Origin: Ligula intestinalis
Lineage: Eukaryota; Platyhelminthes; Cestoda; Diphyllobothriidea; Diphyllobothriidae
Assembly: GCA_036362985.1 (NCBI GenBank)
Contig: JAYGXS010000009.1
Coordinates: forward strand, 11,116,431-11,180,430
Direction: 5' to 3'
DNA length: 64,000 nt
The notes below the pieces were generated by a model. That model ran no database searches. It was not told where the DNA came from and saw only the letters and a program-made list of their open reading frames with translations. A program made the translations under genes and the position numbers. Shown piece by piece: positions 19,995 to 29,600 of this stretch. How positions within the stretch are numbered: position 1 is the first letter of the stretch; each line of letters starts with the position of its first letter.

Positions 19995-20520
19995 CACTTA
20001 ACAGAGCCATATACCGTCATGCTGCATACCAAGCGGTACGCAAACGACACGAGTCAGTTCGAACATGGCCAAAACGACGACGAAGCCGACACAAGCCTGG
20101 AGTACAACTGAGACCAAAGGGAGATAAAATAGGGGTCGGTCAGAGACCACGTGACCAGCGTTCATTGCTACCTCACCACTACCGCGCACACGAGGTAACA
20201 GGAAATCGTGCGGACAGCAACAAGGGATAAGTCCGTCGGTGGACCATGGACAGTCCAGTAAGCGCACTGACTTATCAAAAATTACGACAGCCACAAAGGG
20301 GACAAAGGTCACACGAGCCCACCAGCGGTCAATCGCACGGTTGGTCAGCAGCGAACAAGCAAGTCAAAGTTTGTGCGTCGAGCACGGCTATAATGACATA
20401 CATATAGCGAGGCTGAAACAGTCCCAGCAAACAGGAACAACCACCTCGTTACTCTGACCATGGAAACAAGTGAATGTCCCAAACGTTAGTCCCACTATAA
20501 CTCGGTCCATTTCTTTGAAC
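19995..20520 (+). pseudogene. Possible PLE C-terminal tail remnant
   Basis: A GC-richer island with frames such as TKGTKVTRAHQRSIARLV followed by LCVEHGYNDIHIARLKQ. The order basic stretch, then C.T/EHGYNT-like motif, then basic end, matches the end of the PLE tail at 3517-3894 (CVTHGYNTRLSVRR). The upstream part carries stops and no GIY-YIG motif is visible. A following block (CAAACGTTAGTCCCACTATAA) could be the start of a terminal repeat. This is a low-confidence call. Confidence 0.35.
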
Positions 20521-20629
20521 CTTCTTCCTCCTCTTCTTTGGGGATTATAAACACGAAAAGACATCTTGACCTCATATCTTTGCGCATAGAACTTGTTATT
20601 TATTTTGTTACCACAGCACAACGTGTCCT

Positions 20630-21080
20630 CTGAATTGTTGCTGAGAAACGTTCACGGCATAACGCCAAGTGCATAAATTTACAGCCGTTTAGTTCTCATT
20701 GCTGACCCTATTCATGTAGGCAGTGGAAGAATATCACTGTTTTTCGAAAATGGCAGTGGAAATTGGACTTTCAAACACAGTTCAATCTTTCAAACTTAAA
20801 ACAAGTCAATTGTAATTCTACGCAAGTTTTTTTGCTCTTTGCTGCCTAGCAGTTGGGTTTAATTGGTTTCCGTCGCCACCTACACTCCTACTGAAATATT
20901 CAGAGGAATGTGCAAAGAGACTTCAATATATTCCATAAACTCATGGCAGTAATCCATGCTGGTAGTTGTCTCACGTGCTCATTGTCGCAGACTGCTGCTT
21001 GCCCAAAAAACATGAGTGCACTGTTAGATGACGTTTTTGCAAAACAAAATGATAGACAGGAGAAGATGTAGGCCTCCGCT
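20630..21080. repeat. Tandem duplication, unit 1
   Basis: Matches 21405-21810 in order: GAAACGTT.ACGGCATA, CATGTAGGC.GT.GAAGAA, TCTTTCAA, TTTTTGCTCT, ATT.GGAGG.A.GTGCAAAGAG and GACTGCTGCTTGC.CAAAA. The offset is about 770 bp. A weaker inverted match lies at 35525-35600 (ACTCATGTTTTGAGCGAGCAG). No coding function recognised. Confidence 0.6.
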
Positions 21081-21404
21081 GTGGAAAGCCATCAAGTAAC
21101 CATCAAACCATTTATTTTAATGTTTAGTGGTCGCTGAAGGTATGAAAGTAGCCGCGCTGGGTTGCAGTTATCCTTTTCTCAGGACATATTCTTGATTTTC
21201 TCATCACAGTGCGAAATCCTCGGTCTTGCAATGAGTACCAACTTGGTGGTTCTTAGGGAAAATGCGTGATAGTTTGTTTTGCGATTGATACCCTTGTAAG
21301 GGAAAATACAATGCGCTCACCCATGGTGAAGCATCGCAAGTCTCGTGAAGATTATTTTGAGTACAGGCCACTGCTTGGCAATAAGCACGATTATTGCTGC
21401 AATT

Positions 21405-21810
21405 TTTCTGAAACGTTGACGGCATAGTGACAAATACATCACTTGATAGACTTTTTCGTCCAATTGCCGAATTTTCTCATGTAGGCGGTCGAAGAAATGG
21501 CGAGTTTTTCGAAGATATCAACGTCAACTCACGTGGTTCATGATATCAACCGCTGTTTAAATCTTTCAATCTGCTAAATGATATAGTTGTAATGCTATAC
21601 TAGGTGTTTTGCTCTATGCTGAAGAGCAGTCAGTCTTAGGCGGCTTTCCCCTCCAAATGCACTAACAGTGAGACATTCGGAGGCACGTGCAAAGAGGCAA
21701 AGCGGTTTAAGGCAAAGTCAGGGCATCGAATCCGTACTGGCGGTTGCCTTTTGTGCTGAGTTTTGCACACTGCTGCTTGCTCAAAACATGAGGACACTGT
21801 AAGAAAAAAG
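21405..21810. repeat. Tandem duplication, unit 2
   Basis: Second unit of the 20630-21080 duplication. By eye the units are well diverged, so the event is old. Confidence 0.6.
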
Positions 21811-22205
21811 CAAGATTATGCGATAATGTTTGACCTCGTAGAGGTTGTTTTCGTTCCTCGATATTGCTCAACGTCAATGCCGGGAACTGTCCTCACTAAT
21901 AAGGCTGCCAAGCCATGTTATTTCATCAGAAGACCTTAGCACTTTCAAATTTGGTTTGCAGTTTGCATAGTTGGTGGATGCCAGCTTTGGATTGGCGTGC
22001 TGAGTATGACTTGCTATAACGTGCTAGCTAGGATAAATATTCTCACTTGTTTTGAACTTTATATGATGACCTATAAATTATGGCTAAAAATCATGCTGCG
22101 TTCCACAGCACCTTATTGATGCGGTTACCTCGCTGATATAAAATGGCATGTTCAACCACTGCATACACGTAATTTGTCTCCAATAAGTGCTCTTTCCACG
22201 ATATT

Positions 22206-22375
22206 TCTATACGACTGGTCAACAGGGTGTTTGGCCGCAAGCATGATGGCGACGGTAGAAATACCGGAGACCACCTGGGGGATATCAAAACGGAAAGAGG
22301 GGAGTACGGCCTCACAGCTGGCCCTGGCTTGTAAGTCAGCGGAACTATTCGATGCTCATTTTGCCATTTTCAGGT
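22206..22375 (+). pseudogene. Protease-associated repeated exon-like segment E, copy 2
   Basis: The cleanest copy of segment E, lying in an 84-codon open frame: YDWSTGCLAASMMATVEIP, ETTWGISKRKEGSTASQLAL and ACKSAELFDAHFAIF. The run Cys-Leu-Ala..., then TWG, then S...QLAL...C is reminiscent of the PVCLP...TGWG...LQ...C middle of trypsin-like proteases; this is inference from the pattern and from the nearby His exons. Copies at 17450, 34985 and 57985 share the QLA.ACKS block. No splice sites were verified. Confidence 0.4.
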
Positions 22376-22529
22376 TCCAAAATGCGTTTTGTATTCGAAA
22401 AATTAATGGGTTTAGAATGTTAAAATGAAAATCTTGCACGAAGCGATAAACCAATCATGTCTGGAGACTAGGAGGGGAATGAGCGTGTCCCTCGTGTTAT
22501 TGAATACTATAGGCTGTATTATATGACTG

Positions 22530-23380
22530 CACACAGCAAAAAATAGTCTTCTAAGGTTGCAGTTTTGAGTGGTGTTCCCCAAGGCTCCGTTCTCAGCCCT
22601 ATCTTATTTATTATTGACATTGACGATTGAGTCAGCGAACTACATTGCGTCATCGCCATGTTTGGCGATGATATCAAACTGTTGAGCGTAATCCGAACTG
22701 CGGCTGACTAAGCGAACTTGCAGACAAACTTAAATCTACTTCCAAAATGGTCGAAGGACTGGATCTTGTCGTTCATTGAGAGCAAGTGTAGCACCATTTG
22801 TGTCGGCAAAGCCAGTTCTTAAAACGACACGGTCTACCGACTAACTGCATATCAATGAAAGAAGTGACAAGTTAAACCTTACCTGCATTGCATAAAAATA
22901 GCCAAGTTTGCGATGTCGGTCTCAAACCTCGTCAAGCGATATTTTTCTGTCTTCAATGGCGATTGCTTCAGAAAAGTCTTTGGAACCTTCTCACCGCACA
23001 TACAATCCACTATTCGGGCTGGAAGACCCTGTGCCGCAAAACACACCAACATCCTCTAAAAGGTTCAAAGGCGCGCAACCATATTTGTTTTGGGACACAA
23101 CCTGCAGGCTTACGAAACACGGCTGTCAAATGTTCGACTTACCTTCCACATATTATGTTTTCGTGACTGTTATCTTTTATCAGGAATTTTCTTCGAGTTT
23201 ACAACGACAACAAACTTGAGAGGCCATCCGCTCAAACTACGTGTGATTGGGGCCAGACTCGACGCTCGGAAGTACTTCTTCTCAAAAAGGGTAGTCAAAG
23301 TTTGAAAGAGTCTTCATCTGGAGGTCGTTATGTTGGAATCCCTTGAGGTTTGTAAGCGACAGTTGGATTAATATAGCAGT
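22530..23380 (+). pseudogene. CR1/Jockey-like LINE reverse transcriptase fragment
   Basis: Plus-strand frames give VAVLSGVPQGSVLSPILF (22553-22608), the RT motif 4/5 of non-LTR retrotransposons, then CVIAMFGDDIKLLSVIRTAAD (22645 on), in which the usual FADD catalytic box is FGDD, then LPKWSKDWILSFIESKCST, the typical W...N..KC block. Three in-frame stops lie between. From 22888 other frames carry the C-terminal segment: KVQRRAT, YETRLSNVRL, then RGHPLKLRVIGARLDARKYF and FSKRVVKV followed by a stop, the usual end of CR1-like ORF2. 5' parts (endonuclease, early RT) are absent: a 5'-truncated, mutated copy, as is usual for LINEs. Confidence 0.82.
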
Positions 23381-24740
23381 GCGCGATAAAAATGAACAGA
23401 CAACTGCCGTCGAGCATATGCAATTATAAAAATACCAGCTTTATTTCACATCACTATATTCTTCTACCATTAACCACATGCGAGGGTCTCTGCGGTCCTC
23501 CCTTTTTGCCCATCTGCACACCGTGATGACCGCAACAGCGATCGCAGCAGCTGAACCCGCAGCGACATGAAGACGATTTTGACATATATTTCTGTTTTTC
23601 CAACCTGTCTGTTGACTCTCCAATCAGTAAGAAAGTATCAGGCCGCGCCTTCCGTACTCGCTGTTGATCCCGTTTGAATCTGCAATGTATCCTCTAAGAC
23701 CGGACGTTTTTTCACCTAAACCCATATGCCTAATTACATCCGCCCCCCGCACGAGCGAACTTTTGTCTCCTTAAAAATGCCACGGACGTTTTTAAATGTC
23801 TTCTAAAAAAACCACGTCATGGCGCATGACGAGCTGAGATAAGTTTTTGTTAGTACTATGACATATGTGCAAATGGGGAACGCAAATGCAATCTTCCTAT
23901 ATATTCCTTAAATATAATGATCCTGATATTGATCTTCCAGGTACCTTGACCAGCTAGAGTTCTCTTGAAGGTGAAACGTTTATTTAAACCTCCATGGAGC
24001 TAACGCGGGGCCGAGGCATACAGCCCCAGCACTCCTCCTCCCGGTCCGCATGAACCACGCACATTGAACCCACACAATGGCGATATACAGTCGACGATCA
24101 TTATGTGTTCGTATGTTTTCGCCACCGGCCAGTGGCAATCTGGCCCTACCTTCTGTCTGTATAGTAGGTGTGTTGCTTTAGTTCGTTTTTTGCCAATAAC
24201 GGTGTATACTTCATTCATATGCTTTTTGGAATTTTTTGAGAGCTGCATAAGCAGGAAGAATGATAAAGCGGCACCTTGGTTTTATTTAACGTAATAGTGA
24301 TCCCAGTCACTATAGAAATCTTATAAAAGGATAACAAGCCGTTGCGGGCTTTTAGAATTTTAGCCGGCAGTTTTTTTCGCCCTCCATTCACCCGGGATTT
24401 TATTATTGCATACCACTCTGTGTATTTATCTGCTCGGTTTGTCTGCATTTATGATCATAAGGTAACATCTAAAGTACACTGCTGTTTTTTTGAATGCACG
24501 AAAATAAGTTATTGTACCTATAATATTCCATAATGTGTCAGATGCGTCTGATCTTCTGCATTAGTAATTCACCAAAATCAACACCTCTGCAAACGACGAC
24601 AATAGGAAGTGAAAAAACCTAAACATAGAGCTGGATGGCAACAAGCAATGAAGCGTAAGCCATTGAGATTCATGCCCATACCAGGACTGCAGTCGACAAA
24701 TTGCCGCTCAATTAGTTCATAGAAAAGTCAAATTATCGGC
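23381..24740. other. No recognised gene
   Basis: AT-rich with short chance frames. Nothing matches the repeats elsewhere in the window well enough to call. Confidence 0.4.
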
Positions 24741-24744
24741 ACTC

Positions 24745-25335
24745 ATGTTGAAAAAGGAGCATACTAAGTCTGCAGTTATTTGTCTTCAAGAGACTTGGCT
24801 CAATAGTGATATTGAGTCGCAACTCATTATGCCGCCAGTATTTCATACTTTTCGCTCAGGCAGAAAATCCTTATCAGGCAGTAAGGTGTTGGAGTGGTGG
24901 TCTTTGTAAACCAGCAATAGTGCACAAATTGTGAGTCCCTATCTTCATATTCGGATGAATTAATATACGCCATTGCTATCATCTGTAAACCTCTATTTTT
25001 ACAAAATTATAAAGGCATCATCTATGTCAGCATCTAACTCCCCCCTTCTACATGCCAAGGCATTTTACTCCATTTTTTGATTTTCTTTCCTTAAACTTGC
25101 CCTATGCATATTTGATTGCCTGATGTGGTGACTTCAACCGTGTGAATATACGCCCTCTCACATTGTTAGGTTTTGATGACCTAGTTTCTTTCAACACTCG
25201 TGCTGACGCCCCTCTTGATCACATACTGACCAATTATTCTAAACTTTTGCTGTCAAAATAGATTTCCGGTGTCAAGATCAGATCGATGGGTTTTATTGAG
25301 CCTGCCATCCATCTATTGTGGTTCTAAGAAAGGGC
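24745..25335 (+). pseudogene. Non-LTR retrotransposon endonuclease (APE) fragment
   Basis: Plus-strand frames give SAVICLQETWLNSDIESQL (about 24773), the conserved LQETWL block of apurinic-like endonucleases of LINEs, then HTFRSGRKSLSG. After frameshifts: SYSDELIYAIAIICKP, GIIYVSAYLPPSTC, then GDFNRVNIRPLTLLGFDDLV and TRADAPLDHILTNYSKLL, the catalytic GDFN and LDHILTN blocks. Spacing fits one APE domain of about 190 residues. It lies downstream of the RT fragment at 22.5 kb, the wrong order for one element, and its GDFN-LTLLGF-LDHILTN pattern differs from the APE at 61.5 kb, so it comes from a different LINE lineage. Multiple stops: inactive. Confidence 0.8.
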
Positions 25336-25693
25336 TGTTAACAAAATCCGAGAGAAAAAATTAAGGTTCGCAACACGTGTCCACAGTATGTTTTTCTCCT
25401 CCAGACCTACATATCTGAAAACCCTCCTGAACTTCTTAAACACTCGAAAGTTGAGTTTTGCTCCAATTTTAGTACAAATTTTTTTAATTAAGTTTTTACT
25501 ATATGTTGTCATCTTGACACTGTCATAGTTAGACCTCACGTGTGAAGAAGCGAAAACTGAGAAGTTGAAAGCCGATCTGTCTCCATAATGGATGTGGATA
25601 TCGTGAAAAACTTGTATTGTGAGTATTACATGGCCTTTTACCTTAGACCTTTTACCGTGACCACTTTTTTACCTTATCCTTTGCTCTCTGTTT

Positions 25694-25707
25694 TAGGAGC
25701 CATTTTT
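25694..25707 (+). repeat. Left 14-bp flanking direct repeat of the tRNA-derived array
   Basis: TAGGAGCCATTTTT here is repeated exactly at 26712-26725. The two copies bracket the whole tRNA-derived array, as expected for a target-site duplication made when the array inserted. Confidence 0.7.
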
Positions 25708-25837
25708 GACTGCCCAAGCAGGATTTCCTAAGCAATCATCTAGAATCCACCAGAATGACCACTAGGCTTGACTTAATTATTAAGTTGGTTTGGCAGATTT
25801 GCTTAATTTGAGTTGACCCAAGTGTGAAAAAACTCTA

Positions 25838-25917
25838 CAAGTTTGGCGGGATTTGAACGCGCGCATCAGAGAAAGCCTTTGCCGGAGGCTAACGCTCTAC
25901 CGCTAAGCTACAAACGC
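25838..25917 (-). tRNA. tRNA-like sequence, inverted unit (pseudo-tRNA)
   Basis: On the minus strand it begins GCGTTTGTAGCTTAGCGGTA and has A box and B box as in the direct copies. The 3' acceptor strand is damaged (CAAACTT in place of CAAACGC), so the acceptor stem cannot form fully. Confidence 0.55.
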
Positions 25918-26177
25918 CCGCTTCACGCCATGCGTTTAATCACACTTGGATCGATATTACCCGCTCAACTCACTTCGGTCAACTCAAATTAAGCAAATCT
26001 GCCAAACCAACTTAATAATTAAGTCAGCCTACTGGTCATTCTGGTTGATTCTAGATTATTGCTTAGGAAATCCTGCTTGGGCAGTCAACTTTCTCCCGTA
26101 TTGGTGGATTCCATATGAGCGAAAAGTTGAGCGGGTAATATCGATCCAAAGGTGATTAAACTCATGGCGTGAAGCGG

Positions 26178-26257
26178 GCGTTTGTAGCTTAGCGGTAGAG
26201 CGTTAGCCTCCGGCAAAGGCTTTCTCTGATGCGCGGGTTCAAATCCCGCCAAACGCC
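26178..26257 (+). tRNA. tRNA-like head of SINE unit, well folded
   Basis: A 7-bp acceptor stem (GCGTTTG with CAAACGC), D arm GCTT/GAGC, an anticodon-like stem AGCCT/AGGCT around loop CCGGCAA, and a T arm GCGGG/CCCGC around TTCAAAT. A box (TAGCTTAGCGG) and B box (GGTTCAAATCC) match polymerase III consensus. The loop would read anticodon GGC, but position 33 is C instead of T, three bases rather than one separate the D and anticodon arms, and it is embedded in a repeat, so I treat it as tRNA-derived rather than a true tRNA. Confidence 0.6.
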
Positions 26258-26476
26258 TAGAGTTTTTCACACTTGGGTTAACTCCAATTAAGCAAATCTG
26301 CCAAACCAACTTAATAATTAAGTCAGCCTAGTGGTCATTCTGGTGGATTCTAGATGATTGCTTAGGAAATCCTGCTTGGGCAGTCAACTTTCTCCCGTAT
26401 TGGTGGATTCCATATGAGCGAAACGTTGAGCGGGTAATATCGATCCAAGTGTGATTAAACTCATGGCGTGAAGCGG

Positions 26477-26556
26477 GCGTTTGTAGCTTAGCGGTAGAGC
26501 GTTAGCCTCCGGCAAAGGCTTTCTCTGAAGTGCAGGTTCAAATCCCGCCAAACGCC
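26477..26556 (+). tRNA. tRNA-like head of SINE unit, second direct copy
   Basis: Same structure as 26178-26257 with the acceptor stem intact; the T stem is slightly weakened (GCAGG opposite CCCGC). A and B boxes are intact. Confidence 0.55.
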
Positions 26557-26711
26557 TAGAGTATTTCACACTTGGGTCAACTCAAATTAAGCAAATCTGC
26601 CAAACCAACTTAATAATTAAGTCAGCCTAGTGGTCATTCTGGTGGATTCTAGATGATTGCTTAGGAAATCCTGCTTGGGCAGTCAACTTTCTCCCGTATT
26701 GGTGGATTCCA

Positions 26712-26725
26712 TAGGAGCCATTTTT
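26712..26725 (+). repeat. Right 14-bp flanking direct repeat
   Basis: Exact repeat of 25694-25707, followed by a T run. Confidence 0.7.
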
Positions 26726-26736
26726 TTTTCTGAAAG

Positions 26737-26758
26737 TTCAGGATTGATCAATCCTGAA
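26737..26758. repeat. Perfect 22-bp palindrome
   Basis: TTCAGGATTGA followed directly by its reverse complement, with no loop. It lies just outside the array's right flank and is followed by a TTC-rich tract. Confidence 0.8.
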
Positions 26759-26779
26759 TATAGCATTCTTCTTCTTCTT

Positions 26780-27796
26780 CTTTTCTTGTTGGTAGGGTAC
26801 AACCCTGGGGTGAACTTCTTCCGACAGAGAAAGTTGGGACCTGGTCGGCGGAAAATGGCGACAACAAGGTTAATATAAGGCAGGATGACGGGATCTGCGT
26901 GAAAAGCTAATCCGACGTTCTAACTCAACAGAGCATGCTAGTGCAATTGCACTTAAAACATACGAAGTTAAAACTAACGCCCTCCTGGCTTTTCAAATAA
27001 AAACTACATCCATTTGCCAATTTATGTTAAATTTGTCAATAAACGAAGAAATAATCTAGATTGGTTGCATTTCATTAAGAGGCACATGGGAGTAGGACCC
27101 TAGGCATGTATGAACGTGGCATCATAACATTTGGGCTGATTTGTTAACAGCATAAATATGGCTCCCGATTTTAACCAACTTGATCTACTAGGCCGTAGTC
27201 CTTCCCTCCCGCTTACCTATGCGGACGAACACATTAGCTTCAGATTTGTCATTGGCAGATACTTATTAATTTCGCTTGAATTTTAACGTTAATACACGGA
27301 GTCCGGCGAGGCTATATCACTTCGCTCAAATGAAAAGTGCATGCTTCCCAACCGTTTGAGGAAGCAGTCTACTAGTGGTTTGAAATTAACAGAGATCATA
27401 TTGTGTAACCTGTAGTAATTGTATATATTGACATGTCAAACCTCAAATTAATAAAGACTTAACAGATTTAAAAAAAAACTTCTGTGAGAATCATGAAACA
27501 TCCTTTCTTAAAGTATTAAAAAGTTAAAATTTTCTTTTAAAATCAAAACAAGCATTCATTTAATTTTGTTTATATCCACGGACGAATAGTCCGTCGGTCA
27601 ATTTTCTGTAATCGTCATATGCTTGCAATGTTTTGCTTGTGCTCTTTTAAATATTTTAAATCGATAAATTTAGGCATACCCACTAACAGTTTAGTACTTA
27701 CTGAAGTTTATGTTTACACTCTACGTTTTATGTCCGGTAAAATAAATTACGCTTTGGTTAAGCGCAACGTGGGATGTACTTAACTACATAACGCTT
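26780..27796. other. No recognised gene; one M6 repeat block
   Basis: 26850-26960 (AAAATGGCGACAACAAGGTTAAT, then GAAAAGC...CCGACGTT) matches blocks near 30670, 39690 and 41875 and belongs to the dispersed duplicated segment M6. Otherwise AT-rich with nothing recognised. Confidence 0.4.
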
Positions 27797-27798
27797 TA

Positions 27799-28177
27799 GA
27801 GTAGTCACCGGTTATTAAGCCCACGGATAATAAGCCTAGCCGCGTATTAATTCCAAGTCAGCTTGGGACGGAGTTTTACATAGCAAACTCCGCCAGCTAC
27901 AAAGCCCAGTTTTACAACAGGATACAGTTAAATTCTCATATCTCTGCGTGCGTACGGGTCGAAAATTATTTTTTGTTTTGTTACGCGAAACACAGACAAA
28001 CAGCATTCTTTTCTTGTACATAACCAAACTCTTCACATAATACAGTACGTATGTAATGCATAGTGCCTAAGCTGCGTTTGCTTATCAAGAACATGGAGTC
28101 TCCGCTAAATGCGCCCACCGCGTATAAAACCCAATTCGGTCTGGGCCCGAGGTGGGCTTAATAGCCAGCGACTACTG
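27799..28177. mobile_element. 379-bp MITE with TA target-site duplication
   Basis: The left end reads GAGTAGTCACCGGTTATTAA and the right end, on the other strand, CAGTAGTCGCTGGCTATTAA; both continue into GCCCAC. These inverted repeats of about 26 bp are flanked by TA on both sides (27797-27798, 28178-28179). TA duplication plus a CAGTAG terminus fits the pogo/Tigger branch of Tc1/mariner. No transposase is encoded; the open frame inside (27836-28036, -) has no transposase motif. It is a non-autonomous element. Confidence 0.7.
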
Positions 28178-28179
28178 TA

Positions 28180-28672
28180 TTATAAATGTCTACTCAGAAT
28201 TTAAAAAAAAACACCTCTAAAATGTACTGTACAAAATTTATGAAGGTTTGAGAACTGAAACGATTGCATTGGAATATTTTTAAAATGGCATGTGCTTTAT
28301 TTACGTTATTCAGAAGAATGTGCTAAGGATGCTGCGTCAATTTGCATCAATCTTCCAGATGGTCACATGCATCACCTAAGTATAATAAACGATTATAAGT
28401 TCATTTAGCCAGTTTAATCAACTTGTTTTAGGCAGTCTGTAAATAATAATCATGATACAAAGATACATGGATAGAGAAACCATCTTGATATCACTTAAGC
28501 GTAATGACTATGCTGTTTTTCGATAATTGGATTGCATTACGACAAGTCAAAGTTTAACAAGTTGAATATAATGGAAGTTGTTGGTCATTTTTAGTTAACG
28601 TATGAACATCCGTTCATTCCAAAATTTACTAAATGCACATGTTTTATGCTTCAGGATCACACCTTATTTCCT
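28180..28672. other. AT-rich DNA; nothing recognised
   Basis: No coding or repeat signature found. Confidence 0.4.
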
Positions 28673-28673
28673 G

Positions 28674-28812
28674 CTAGACACACGGAGCAGAGTTTATGTA
28701 CAAGTTCAAGTGACAGTAAAGTACTAGTTTTTATCCTGTTCTGCCTTCTCTTCCTAACATGTACTGGGGGGAAAATAACCGGTGTTGACACGGAACATAC
28801 TAGGTTATACCA
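28674..28812 (+). repeat. Truncated 5' LTR
   Basis: Only the last ~139 bases of the LTR remain; homology to the 3' LTR starts at the ACACACGGAGCAG block. The LTR end is placed at CTAGGTTATACCA, before GTGGCGA, by comparison with the ...TACAACA end of the 3' copy. Confidence 0.6.
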
Positions 28813-28950
28813 GTGGCGATGCAGGCGAGATAACCAGGGTTGACACAGGAACTCACAAGAATACAATAGTGGCGACGCATGTGAGATCAACCAAGGATAT
28901 ATCCAGTGTTGACAGAAGAACACACTAGGTTACAACAGTGGCGACGCAGA
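28781..28950 (+). repeat. Triplicated LTR-end/primer-site segment
   Basis: The unit GTTGACAC.GGAAC.CAC.AG..TACAA.AGTGGCGACGC occurs three times: from 28781, from about 28837 and from about 28906, about 60-70 bp apart. In the 3' LTR there is one unit, ending at the LTR boundary. GTGGCGACG just after an LTR end is where the tRNA primer site lies in many gypsy-like elements, so this element seems to have three tandem copies of the LTR-end plus primer-site junction. Confidence 0.55.
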
Positions 28951-29002
28951 TAATCACTACAGACACAAGTGAAGACACAAGAACACTACAAGGTCTACAA
29001 AA

Positions 29003-29590
29003 ATGATCAGTTTCGAACAGATGAGGATGATATTGGAGGCACGACAAGCCAATTTCAGCACTCCCCTCGCAGTGCTACATGCAAATTGGTAGCAGACATA
29101 CCGTGATGACAGAACAAAGTGGGAGGACAGGATCAAAAAAGCTACAACAGAGGTCATCGTAGCAATAAAAGCAGTAGCCACAGCAGCCGCTAATGCATAA
29201 ACAGCAAAAGTAACAGCAGACACAGAGGCATCAGCAGCCACAGAAGCGGACAAGACCGAGCCGTAGATGGGACAGAGATGCAGACAAAGCCGAACCGCAG
29301 ACAAAACCACACTGCAAACAATGCTGAGCTGTAGTACTGGAGCCTCGGCAACGGACGAAGTTACGAAAGAGGCATCAGCAGCAACAGATGCAAAAGCAGC
29401 ATCAGCAACAGACGACGTTGCGACAGGGGCACCAGATGCGGAGCCGACGGTTGAGGAGAAGATTCAACTATTTATACCTGTCATGAGACCAGTGACGAGA
29501 GCAAGAAGGCCGCACAGTCAGGTAGACGATTACCAGGACTGCAGTATGCCAACTAGGACTAGACGCTCGCCGGACAAGACAACCTTGTAA
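29003..29590 (+). pseudogene. Gag-like frame of the miniature LTR element, with stops
   Basis: From ATG at 29003 one frame runs 196 codons to TAA at 29588, right before the 3' LTR, but with TAG (after AVLHANW), TAA and TAG inside. It begins MISFEQMRMILEARQANF, has DRTKWEDRIKKATTEV, then a long Ala/Thr/Asp-rich stretch (for example TDAKAASATDDVATGA) and ends with a basic segment MRPVTRARRPHSQVDDYQD. The start resembles a short gag-like N-terminus; the basic R-P-rich end with DYQD resembles the C-terminus of gypsy-type polyproteins, suggesting that an internal deletion joined the two. No catalytic domain is present. The Ala-rich part could also be an unrelated expansion. Confidence 0.5.
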
Positions 29591-29600
29591 CAGCGGGAAG

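Larger units (their letters stand above)
25708..26711. mobile_element. tRNA-derived SINE-like array: one inverted and 2.5 direct units
   Basis: A roughly 299-bp unit occurs once inverted (25708-25978), then direct (about 25979-26277), direct (26278-26576) and as a partial third (26577-26711). Each unit has a tRNA-like part with polymerase III boxes, then ACTTGGGT.AACTC.AATTAAG, CTTAATAATTAAGTCAGCC, GGTGGATTC and CTTTCTCCCGTATTGGTGG. The copies are nearly identical by eye, so the array is young or homogenised. Exact 14-bp direct repeats flank the whole array. Confidence 0.75.

Noticed and set aside
25838..26556. Cluster of true tRNA genes
   Set aside because: Embedded in a 299-bp repeat with flanking target-site duplication, with aberrant arm spacing and C at position 33.
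28957..29310. A 117-codon minus-strand frame of hydrophobic Ala/Val text
   Set aside because: Antisense of the Ala/Thr-rich gag-like frame of the LTR element.
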